Source: Bacilli bacterium (GTDB lineage: Bacteria; Bacillota; Bacilli; Tumebacillales; JAQBPP01). Taken from it: 8,722 bases of DNA. Positions 1-7,800 of this stretch are shown here, piece by piece. Under the pieces are notes generated by a model that saw only the letters and a program-made list of their open reading frames with translations, searched no databases and had not been told where the DNA came from. A program made the translations under genes and the position numbers. The stretch covers positions 1 to 8,722 of the forward strand of contig JAQBPP010000341.1 of assembly GCA_028287455.1 (NCBI GenBank), in the 5' to 3' direction. The first letter of the stretch is position 1, and the number at the start of each line of letters is the position of its first letter.

Positions 1-794
1 TCCTGGTAATTGCTCACTTGTCCGCGATTCGGCTGGAAATTAATCATCGTGCCAGAACCATCTGGTATAAACAGGTAGCCATCCTGACCTGTTGATTTAT
101 CAGCGCTAAATGCAGGGTACAGCATGAGCCAAACGAGGCTGTACTTGTTTTCTTTAATACCTGCATCGATTACCTTAGTTTCGAGATAATCATCCTGAAT
201 CCGGACTTGCACAGGGATCGTTAACTGTTTTGCCGGCATCTGGAACGTAAACTGGAATCCGCCATCAATTTGCTTCCAATCTGCAATTTTCGTCTGTTTC
301 GAGGAATCCGAATTAACCTCTTCCAAAAAGCTGCTCTCATTGGCTTGCGGTTTTTTATTCGTCAAATCAATGTAGCCGAAACGCAAGGGTGACACAATGC
401 GCTGTGCTGCGCTGGCACTATCCGGACCATTCCCATACTGTGCAGGGTCAGGATAAGAACTATACTCATTCCCGTTGCGTTTATCGTCCAGAATAAAGTG
501 GCCTGTTTTAGGGTCTGCTTTTAAGATCAGGGTCGGCGTTTGCGCCACTACCTGAAAGTCGCTGTCCCCTGGAAACGTCACTTTGCCCCCAGCCGCTGAT
601 GCTCCGCTGCTGGCTCCGGTTGAAGCAGAGTTGCCTGAAGCAGCAGGGGTACTCGTGGTGCTGTTAGTGGTGCTGTTTGTCGAATTGCCGGTCGTTGTGT
701 TGGTATCTGCCGCTACTGAATTGACGAAGAAGCATGATCCAATCAACAGCGTGACGGCTGTAAGGACTGCACCTTTTTGCACTCCTTTTCTCAT
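1..794 (-). CDS. DUF5696-type secreted protein, N-terminal 264 residues (3' end outside window)
   Basis: The frame is open from an ATG at 794 to the left edge, giving 264 codons without a stop. The start is set by AGGAGG at 805-810 (9-10 nt upstream), and the ATG overlaps the TGA of the upstream YIP1 gene as ATGA. Residues 1-30 form a signal peptide: MRKGVQK, a hydrophobic core, then a signal peptidase I site near SVAA/D. A Cys at residue 21 in LLIGSC also fits a loose lipobox, so lipidation is possible. Residues ~31-72 are a Thr/Ser/Asn/Ala/Gly-rich linker (TNTTTGNSTNSTTNSTTST). The rest is beta-rich with TPTLILKADPKTGHF and, near the edge, DGYLFIPDGSGTMINF, which I recognise from memory as typical of Bacillota DUF5696 proteins; these are usually several hundred residues longer. 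The beta-rich start preceding a larger domain recalls multi-domain glycoside hydrolases, but no catalytic residue is visible and no enzymatic function is claimed. It is the last gene of the operon visible here. Confidence 0.78.
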   Translation of the reverse strand, partial: MRKGVQKGAVLTAVTLLIGSCFFVNSVAADTNTTTGNSTNSTTNSTTSTPAASGNSASTGASSGASAAGGKVTFPGDSDFQVVAQTPTLILKADPKTGHFILDDKRNGNEYSSYPDPAQYGNGPDSASAAQRIVSPLRFGYIDLTNKKPQANESSFLEEVNSDSSKQTKIADWKQIDGGFQFTFQMPAKQLTIPVQVRIQDDYLETKVIDAGIKENKYSLVWLMLYPAFSADKSTGQDGYLFIPDGSGTMINFQPNRGQVSNYQ

Positions 795-2923
795 CGTATC
801 GATACCTCCTGATAGATCCCGTAAACGAAGTCAGTGACCTGGCTTGACAATCCGAATATAATCGCGATTAAAACCCACAATACAAGCAATGTGAACAGCG
901 ATAACAACACGTTTACAACCGTTTCTCCAAAGCTGTAATTCTGCTGGGCCTGAATTTGCCAGAAGAACAACAAGGCGCACCAGCAAAGCATAACCGTATT
1001 GAAGAAGTGGAAGATGGATGCTTCATTCGTAGTCAAAATGTTTGAGATTAAAGTAAGCGGTAAACCGATAAGAATCACTGGGCTGAGCGCATAAGAGCTG
1101 CCGATGATCACATCGCGGAATCGTCCTTCCCCACGATAGATCGAGTTAATCAAGTAATTTGACACAATCCAGGAAACCCATCCTGCAACAAACCCGATCA
1201 CGATATTGCTTACATTGATCGCATAAATCGGTGTGTTGTTAAAAGTGAAACTGGTGTAGACATTGTTAATTCCGAGCGAAATGGCAACCAAAATCAACAG
1301 GAACCAGGCACTCCACAAGCTGCCTTTTTTCTCGTAACGAATCGAGGCAAATCCATCCAATGGATGTTTTAACACATAAATGGTGTGACGCAGGTGGTTA
1401 ATGAACGAATAATCGAACCATACCTTACTGTTTTTGGATCTTCTCCAGCCAAATTTCTTCGCCAGCGCGGTCCATATATTACCAATTATCAGCAAGATGA
1501 CGACTGTCGAAGCAGCAAATCCAAAATACTTCTGGAACCAGGACAACCGAATTTTCCAATAGGAATCAGAGTACCCTTGCTGATCTCCTGCGAGCCGGTA
1601 ATCGGCCATCGCTTCATGGTAATCCCCTTTTTGGTAGCTCGCTTTTGCCAAACCTTCATATGCAGGGAAAAAGTAAGTGTTAAAGAATAGAATTTTTTGC
1701 CAATAAGGCTCACTCTCTGCATAATGGCCAGTTTGAGTTAAACTGGAAGCGGTTTGTACCAAGTTCGCAAACTCAGTTAAGCGAAACTCTTGCAATGTGT
1801 TGGAAGCAGCATCCAGAACGTACAGATTATTCTTCGAGTCGGACGCAATGCCGGTAGGTGTTCTGGATAAACCGATAATATCGGTTCCCACATTGGGCGC
1901 GGAAGGATTGTTGTTCTGCTGTCCACGCAAACCGCCGCTGCCCCAATAGAACAGCAGACTTCCGCTGGGATCATACTGCCAAATGCGACCTGTCAGTTTG
2001 TCAACTGCGGTAACATTTCCGTTATGATCCACAGTCAGTGCAACAAACTGTGAATTCACCACATTCCCACTTTGGGTAAACGGCGGAATTCCAAATGTCT
2101 TATCTTTGAAGACATTCTGACCGGCCAGGTTGATTTTCTTGATCTCTTCCTTTTGCAGGCCAATGGTGGTGGTGTAAATAAAGCCGTACTTATCGATCGC
2201 AACGTTGTTGACCGAACCCGGTAATTTGCTCAGTTCGAGCGCTAACTGCTGCTTCGTGTAGAAAATACGTTTCAGTGTATCAAAGATCGAGTAATCGGTT
2301 TTATTGGTACCATAAAACGATTGGAACGCTCCATCTGGAGCAAGTTCTAACAGTCCTTCGTATCCACCGAGTGTTGCGATATACATGAATCCACGCTTAT
2401 CGACAACAACTTTGATTGGGTCGAATTTAAATGTATCTGGAATGAAGACTGATTTCGGCTCCATAATTGGCTGATGCTTTAACGTTCCATCCGCATTTAA
2501 AACCACGATCCGCTTATTGCCTGTATCGGCAATATAGATATCGCCATTGTCATTGACAAACACACCTTGCGGAGCTTTAAGCGGGCTATCAGGCAGAGTG
2601 ATAGCACGAACGAAATTTCCGTCCGGATCGAACTGCACTACCCGATTGTTGTTTGTGTCTGCGACATAAATCTGATCGTTGCTGTCAATGTAAACGCCTT
2701 GAGGCTGATTTAATGGACTGTAAGTGCCATTAATATGCAAATCCTTGCCAATGACATTCACAGGTTCATAAGCGGTCTCAGATGGCATATTAAATCCATA
2801 ACTGTCTTGAGTAAATGTTGTATAAGGTACCTCTGCATGCACTGGGAACGCCTTAATGCCGGCCACTACCACCCAGACTGCCAAGAAAAGCAGTACCCAT
2901 CTGCTTTTCAATGTTTTCATCAT
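791..2923 (-). CDS. NHL beta-propeller / TPR-like / YIP1-family membrane protein, 710 aa
   Basis: Residues 1-30 are a signal peptide ending VHA/E. Residues ~70-381 hold six NHL-like repeats with the pattern P-x-G-[VI]-x-[VI]-D-x-x-[GN]-x-[IL]-Y-[VI]-x-D-x-x-N-x-R, clearest at 70-106 (GVYIDSNDQIYVADTNNNRV) and 117-150 and weaker near 168, 238, 290 and 353. This is enough for a six-bladed propeller. Residues ~388-458 look like two TPR helix pairs (TGHYAESEPYW, KGDYHEAMADYRLAGD). A membrane helix follows at ~470-488, then a basic cytoplasmic-looking loop (KKFGWRRSKNSK) and a YIP1-like region at ~500-692 with the YVLKHPLDGFASIRYEKKGS entry motif and about five hydrophobic helices. The predicted topology puts propeller and TPR outside and the YIP1 domain in the membrane. 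It starts 42 nt after permease 2 and overlaps the DUF5696 gene. Role is unknown: scaffold, glycan sensor or partner of the importer are inferences. An ATG at 2920 is an equally likely start (3 nt shorter). Confidence 0.9.
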   Translation of the reverse strand: MMKTLKSRWVLLFLAVWVVVAGIKAFPVHAEVPYTTFTQDSYGFNMPSETAYEPVNVIGKDLHINGTYSPLNQPQGVYIDSNDQIYVADTNNNRVVQFDPDGNFVRAITLPDSPLKAPQGVFVNDNGDIYIADTGNKRIVVLNADGTLKHQPIMEPKSVFIPDTFKFDPIKVVVDKRGFMYIATLGGYEGLLELAPDGAFQSFYGTNKTDYSIFDTLKRIFYTKQQLALELSKLPGSVNNVAIDKYGFIYTTTIGLQKEEIKKINLAGQNVFKDKTFGIPPFTQSGNVVNSQFVALTVDHNGNVTAVDKLTGRIWQYDPSGSLLFYWGSGGLRGQQNNNPSAPNVGTDIIGLSRTPTGIASDSKNNLYVLDAASNTLQEFRLTEFANLVQTASSLTQTGHYAESEPYWQKILFFNTYFFPAYEGLAKASYQKGDYHEAMADYRLAGDQQGYSDSYWKIRLSWFQKYFGFAASTVVILLIIGNIWTALAKKFGWRRSKNSKVWFDYSFINHLRHTIYVLKHPLDGFASIRYEKKGSLWSAWFLLILVAISLGINNVYTSFTFNNTPIYAINVSNIVIGFVAGWVSWIVSNYLINSIYRGEGRFRDVIIGSSYALSPVILIGLPLTLISNILTTNEASIFHFFNTVMLCWCALLFFWQIQAQQNYSFGETVVNVLLSLFTLLVLWVLIAIIFGLSSQVTDFVYGIYQEVSIR
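805..810 (-). promoter_or_regulatory. Ribosome binding site of the DUF5696 gene
   Basis: On the minus strand AGGAGG lies 10 nt before the ATG at 794, inside the last codons of the YIP1 gene. It is a near-perfect Shine-Dalgarno match. Together with the ATGA stop/start overlap it implies that gene 6 is translationally coupled to gene 5 but also has strong initiation of its own. Confidence 0.8.
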
Positions 2924-2965
2924 CCAACCTCCGCTCTATTCTAGTAAGAGGGGTACATAACAAGT
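2924..2965 (-). other. 42 nt intergenic spacer between permease 2 and the NHL/YIP1 gene
   Basis: This is the longest non-coding stretch in the window. Apart from the GGAGG ribosome binding site it holds no hairpin with a T-run and no well-spaced promoter, so transcription most likely reads through from the transporter genes into the NHL/YIP1 and DUF5696 genes. Confidence 0.6.
2928..2932 (-). promoter_or_regulatory. Ribosome binding site of the NHL/YIP1 gene, bearing on start choice
   Basis: GGAGG on the minus strand is 4 nt from the ATG at 2923 and 7 nt from the next in-frame ATG at 2920. The usual spacing favours 2920. The difference is a single Met at the start of the signal peptide, so function is unaffected. 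Confidence 0.7.
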
Positions 2966-3868
2966 TTATTTGATGCCAGAATGCGCCATTGTTGCAATCA
3001 TTCTTCGCTGTTGGAACAAGAAAATGATTAAGTTTGGCACGAACATCAATAATCCGCCGGCTGCCGCCGCACCCTGACGTGCTACGCTGTTTGCTAATCC
3101 ACTGGTAATTGTACTTAGATAAAACGGCATAGTTTTCATACTTTCATCCTGCATATACAGGTTGGAAGTCTCCGTATTCGACCAAGCGGCCTGGAAGGCG
3201 ATGATAGACATGGTAGCAACTGCCGGCATGGCCAGTGGTATCACGATACGCAGAAAAATGGTAATTTCAGAAGCGCCATCAATCTTGGATGCTTCCATTA
3301 ATTCGTTCGGAACTCCGTCAACGAACTGTTTAATTAAAAACACCCCTGCAGAGTTCGCCAAAAGTGGGAACACATGGCCCATATACGTATTCATAATTCC
3401 CAGATGGCTGACTACCACGTAGCGAGGAATCCCCACTGCCTCCGGCACAAACATCAAGGAAGTTACAATTGACGCAAACACAAACCCTCGGCCTGGAAAT
3501 TCATGTTTGGACAAGGGATACGCAGCCAATGCGCCAATGATGGTCATGCCAAACACTGCTAAAAAAGTGACTATGACACTGTTGAAGATGTAGCGCGTAA
3601 CCGGAATTACAGTCGATTGAGTAGCGTTTAACAAATCGACAAAGTTCTGAATAGTCGGGTTGCGCACCAGAAAAGTAGGCGGATACAAGAACAATTCCTG
3701 GTAAGGTTTAAACGCGGTACTGAAGATGTAAACGATCGGAAGCAGCATGAAGACTGACAGCACCGTTAACATGATCAGCAGGAAGAGTTGAAAACCATCC
3801 ATCCGCTTCAGTTTGCTGCTTCTTTTTAAAGGAAATGTATTTTTTAACCGGGCAACGAGCGTAGACAT
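2966..3868 (-). CDS. Carbohydrate ABC transporter permease, MalG/UgpE type, 300 aa
   Basis: This is the second membrane subunit of a CUT1-type sugar importer. A short basic cytoplasmic N-terminus (KRSSKLKRMDG) precedes about six hydrophobic helices, the first at ~27-50 and then near 94-118, 128-150, 160-180, 212-230 and 268-286. The cytoplasmic EAA loop that docks with the ATPase is at ~189-212 (ELMEASKIDGASEITIFLRI, then VIPLAMPA). The FSTAFKPYQELF segment after helix 1 and the C-terminal QQRRMIATMAHSGIK are characteristic of the MalG/UgpE branch, and 300 aa is slightly above the family's usual length. The ATG at 3868 shares one base with the preceding permease's stop (TAATG), with AAGGGGGG 7 nt upstream, so the two permeases should be made in equal amounts. 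Substrate is not deducible. Confidence 0.95.
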   Translation of the reverse strand: MSTLVARLKNTFPLKRSSKLKRMDGFQLFLLIMLTVLSVFMLLPIVYIFSTAFKPYQELFLYPPTFLVRNPTIQNFVDLLNATQSTVIPVTRYIFNSVIVTFLAVFGMTIIGALAAYPLSKHEFPGRGFVFASIVTSLMFVPEAVGIPRYVVVSHLGIMNTYMGHVFPLLANSAGVFLIKQFVDGVPNELMEASKIDGASEITIFLRIVIPLAMPAVATMSIIAFQAAWSNTETSNLYMQDESMKTMPFYLSTITSGLANSVARQGAAAAGGLLMFVPNLIIFLFQQRRMIATMAHSGIK

Positions 3869-4845
3869 TATTCATCCCCCCTTGTACCGAACAAGCGATA
3901 TCCGAGTCGGTTTGCCAAGTAGATAACCACCAGCAAGACGACGGATGTTGCGGCAGCATAGCCCATTTCAAACCTGATAAAACCATAGTCATCAATATGA
4001 TTGGTAATTAACTGACCGGCATATTCAGGTGTCGGGTTTTGTCCGGATAATTCCACCCCGATCGCACCTGCTTTAAACGTACCAACAATGGCCATTACGG
4101 CGCTAAAGAGCATTTGCGCTTTCATGGAAGGAATGGTAATGTACCAGATTTCTTCCAATCGACTTTTAATCCCGTCAATTCGTCCAGCTTCATACAGTTC
4201 AGGATTGACATTCAAAATGCCGGCAATCATGGCCAGGAAGCCAAGACCCATCGCTGCCCAAACTGACACAATAATCATGATGTTCATCAGATAATTTTTA
4301 TCAGTGACCCACAAAATGGGTTTATCAATCCACCCTAATTGCAGCAGCATACTGTTCAGGTAGCCTGTTCTGGCGCCGGCGAATATGACGCCCCAGACGA
4401 CGCTCATTGCAACGCCTGCAGTAAGCGAAGGAGCATAAATGGCTAACGCATAAAATCCGCGGATTGTTTTCGGCACCTGTGTAATCAGCCAGGCCAAAAA
4501 GAAGGAGGCTACATATCCAACGGGTCCCACGATTACCGCAAATCTAAACGTGTTTGGCAGCACATATTGCAAGAAAATTGTATCTTGCGAAAACAGGTTT
4601 TGGTAGTTCAACCACCCAATATAATAGGGCGATTGAACTGTATTGAAGTAGGTGAAGCTGAGATACACCGCTGCTATAATTGGCAAGATAATAAAAAACA
4701 CGAAACAAATTAGAAATGGGGCAATGAATAAATAGGACAAGCGGTGCTTCCACATCTCAGTTAACAGCCGTCTTACCCGACTCACATGAGCTTGAGAGTT
4801 GATTGGACTGTTAAGATTCAAATTGGTCTCTAAATTACCTGACAT
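3868..4845 (-). CDS. Carbohydrate ABC transporter permease, MalF/UgpA/LplB type, 325 aa
   Basis: This is the first membrane subunit of the importer. A cytoplasmic, Asn-rich then basic N-terminus (residues 1-35, ending VRRLLTEMWKHRL) leads into helix 1 at ~37-62 (YLFIAPFLICFVFFIILPII), followed by five more hydrophobic segments near 100-124, 132-156, 188-212, 243-262 and 296-313. The ATPase-docking EAA loop is at ~216-240 (ELYEAGRIDGIKSRLEEIWY, then ITIPSM), with Gly in the place of the second Ala of the EAA triplet, a common variation. The start chosen is the ATG at 4845, because it has a G-rich Shine-Dalgarno 6 nt upstream and gives a normal CUT1 N-terminus. An in-frame ATG at 4923 would add 26 residues lying wholly inside the end of the binding-protein gene and is not favoured. 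The gene overlaps the upstream gene by 11 nt and the downstream permease by 1 nt. Confidence 0.94.
   Translation of the reverse strand: MSGNLETNLNLNSPINSQAHVSRVRRLLTEMWKHRLSYLFIAPFLICFVFFIILPIIAAVYLSFTYFNTVQSPYYIGWLNYQNLFSQDTIFLQYVLPNTFRFAVIVGPVGYVASFFLAWLITQVPKTIRGFYALAIYAPSLTAGVAMSVVWGVIFAGARTGYLNSMLLQLGWIDKPILWVTDKNYLMNIMIIVSVWAAMGLGFLAMIAGILNVNPELYEAGRIDGIKSRLEEIWYITIPSMKAQMLFSAVMAIVGTFKAGAIGVELSGQNPTPEYAGQLITNHIDDYGFIRFEMGYAAATSVVLLVVIYLANRLGYRLFGTRGDE
3876..3883 (-). promoter_or_regulatory. Ribosome binding site of permease 2 within the end of permease 1
   Basis: AAGGGGGG on the minus strand is 7 nt from the ATG at 3868. It also encodes the Arg-Gly residues near the C-terminus of permease 1 (TRGDE). 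With the TAATG overlap, this marks the start and indicates stop-restart coupling. Confidence 0.7.
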
Positions 4846-7800
4846 ATTTATCCCCCCCAGTCCATGGCTGTGTAATGACAGGCAGATCAAGTGTTTTTGA
4901 ATAGTTGCCATTTTGATCGACATAATGGAATTCTTCCTGTTTTCTAAGCAGCTCTTGATTGATGTTCATAATCGCTGTTTCCAGTGATTCGCGTGGATTT
5001 TTCAAATTCTTATCGTCTACCACCGAACGGTTCCATGCATTTAACATTTCACGTCCAGTCATATAAGAACCAGGAACGTTTGGCAGCTCCTTGATCCATT
5101 TCCACTGCTGTAAAATCACGTTCAATTCACTGCGTTCCCATGGCATTTGTACGAACGCAGACACATTCGCGGTGTTCCAGCGGAATGTTTCCCCGTTGTA
5201 CTGTTCCAGGTCATTGCCAAACTGCGCCTGAATATCGGAGGATTCCCACCATTTCAAAAACTGCCAGGACTGGTCGATTTTCGACGACTTGGCCATAATC
5301 ATATCGGCCGTACTCGCCGACGCACCTGACCATCTCGAAATGGATCCATCAGGCTGGATCATCCCTGGGATGGGCGCCATTCCCCATTCCCCATTCAACT
5401 CTGGGGCTGCGACCTTCAACTGGAGATACATGTTGAAATCGGTCACGCCAATCGGTAAAAACCCTTGCCGGAAATCATTGAAGAAATTCGGCACTTTTTG
5501 CTGCATGCCATAAATATTGAACAAATCGGTCCACTGCTGAAAACCGTTAAACCCTTGCGGCGAATCCAGACCAGATTTCATACCGTCTTTGGAATACAGT
5601 TCTCCACCGTTTTGGTAGACCAACATCGACCAATCAGCTGGGTCCTGATAGAAATTCATGTTGTTTTGCAGCAAGGTCGGCAGTATATCATAGACATCCT
5701 GCCAGGTATTCGGCACGCTCAACCCCAAACGTTTCATGATATCTGTCCGGTAGTAAAGCACCTTAAATGATTGGGTTTCCGGTATAGCGTAATACCCATG
5801 ATCGAAGAAATACGGCAGCATGGCTCCCGGTGCATACTGATCAAATAGCTGCTTGGAATCAGGGAATTTCGAAAGATCAAGTCCTGCTCCCCGCAGCGCC
5901 AAATCGAATGGTTGTTCCGACGTAACACCAAGTGCTAGATCCGGTTGATTTCCGGCAGCATTTGCCAAAATGATTTGCTGGCTGTTTTGAATCACGTTCA
6001 CCTTGACTTTAATGCCCGTTTGCGGTGTAAACCGCTGATCAGCGAGCGCCTGCAATTCGTTTGCATAATCACGGCCGCGCTGCATCCAAATATTTAATAC
6101 CTTAGGGTTGTTTTGATTAATTAAAGAATAGCGTCCCGAAAAGGAGTTGAAGAACGACATTGCCGTACTCCTCACTTCTTGAAACCAATTGGCCTGCATG
6201 GTTGGAAACGATTGATTTGCAGGTACAATGTAAATTTTATCAAGCTGCAGCGGGCTTTGTTTTAATGACGTCAAATAGCCGTCCACGCCGCTCTGAATAG
6301 TAGAGATATGGTCAATCCGAAACGGAATGTCGTTTTTGTTGTTTAACAGATTTTGAATATCCTGCTGATCCGCTAAGAAACTTTGTGCAATGTCATCCCG
6401 TTTGCCGTTGGTTTGAACCATCATCGTTTCCATCGTTTTCAGCTGATCCCGGATTGTCGACAAACGGTCGGTTAATCCTGGCAGATCCTTATCGATGTTC
6501 CAGGTCCGGTAAGGGTCGGTCTGACCGCCCGTCAGCGCCTGCAAGTCGGCAACAACACTGCGAAGTTCAGCACCTACTGTATCCAATTGTTCCAACAGCG
6601 GCACAAATGGTTCATAGATGGAAGTCATCGTGAGCGTATGATGGCCTTTTGTTAAATAAAACTCAAAGGGTTTATTGTTGGAATCGCTCAGGATCATTCC
6701 CGTCCAGCCTGTGTCATAAGGGAAGCGATAATTCAGCAGTTCCTGAAATGGCACTTTGCCATCGACAGCAATTGAGCGGAACGAGGACAAATTGGTTGTA
6801 AAGCGCTGCAAAGCGCGCATGCCAAGTTGATAACGGCCGTCTGCTGCAACGTCGAATGACCAACTGATCGATCGTCCGCCTTTGCTCCAACTGCTCCCTC
6901 CGACCGTATTGAAGACGATATTGTTTGTTGCAGCAGGTGTATTATAAGGATCTACGTCTGATTGCATTTGAATAGCCTGATCGTCTTTCCAGGTGAGATT
7001 CTCCGCTTCCATAGTAACCGCTTGCCCTTGTCCGCTATCTTTGGGATAGGCGGCGGCTACTTGTGCATAAGCTTTGACCTGGTTTGGAGGCGTCAGATGA
7101 AGAGCATCAATTGCGATCCCTCCGCGAGCGATCGTCATTCGAATCGTATGGGTTCCTTTTGATAAATTCCACGTGAGAGGTGAAGCATAAGCGCCTTGCT
7201 GATCTTTAAAAGGTTGATCGATCCACTCATCGAGTTGTGTGGATCCAGGGCGAATCTGGTCGCCGAACTGATCGGTTTTGGTTGGCAGAACATCCTTCCA
7301 ATGTCTCACAAATGAAATGTTCCGCGACTCCAGATAAGGAAAATTCCCATCGACACTAATATCCATCAAGATCGGGCCGCTATATGGATTGTTCGCCATA
7401 TCCACCGACTTGTAGTTCATATCCAGTTGATACAATCCAGGCTGGTCAATCTGAACCAGATACTCGATCCAACCGTTTTCACTGTCCCACTGGAGCACAT
7501 TGTTTTTACCGCCAAAAGAGGTGACTGAAGTTTTTGCATCGGTCGACTGAGCCGAAAAGTCAGCCCCAGCAAGCGTTACAGACTGAGTGCCGTCTTTGGC
7601 TCCGGCAGTCCGCCAGCCCTTCAGCACATCCACATAGAGCGGCAGTTGAGTATCTACAGCACCAATGGCTGTAGGTGTAGAACCACCTGCGGCAGCCAGC
7701 TGCGGAGCAGCAGCTTGAGCAGGCGTCGCAGCAGCCTGATCCGCTTGCACGCGACCCGTATGGATGGTCGGCAGTGCGGTTGAACCAGCCAATAATGCAG

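Noticed and set aside
583..837. Plus-strand reading frame of 84 codons rich in Val/Leu/Ala
   Set aside because: It is antisense to the Thr/Ser-rich linker of the DUF5696 gene; its hydrophobic look follows from that biased composition. No ribosome binding site or coding evidence was seen.
2924..2965. Possible internal promoter before the NHL/YIP1 gene (TTGTTA and TAGAAT on the minus strand)
   Set aside because: The spacing is about 14 nt, shorter than the usual 16-18, and TAGAAT is a weak -10 match. Not supported as a promoter.
3708..3995. Minus-strand 95-codon frame across the two-permease junction
   Set aside because: It lies out of frame inside two clear permease genes. Its ATGAATAATG region is explained by the ribosome binding site and start of permease 2.
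4846..4923. Longer version of permease 1 starting at ATG 4923
   Set aside because: The added 26 residues (MSIKMATIQKHLICL and on) lie entirely within the receptor gene and have no family resemblance; the ATG at 4845 has a suitable Shine-Dalgarno.
5377..5396. Short tandem ATTCCCC repeat (about two and a half copies)
   Set aside because: It encodes an ordinary, family-typical stretch (NGEWGMAPIPG) of the binding protein. Too short to call a functional repeat.
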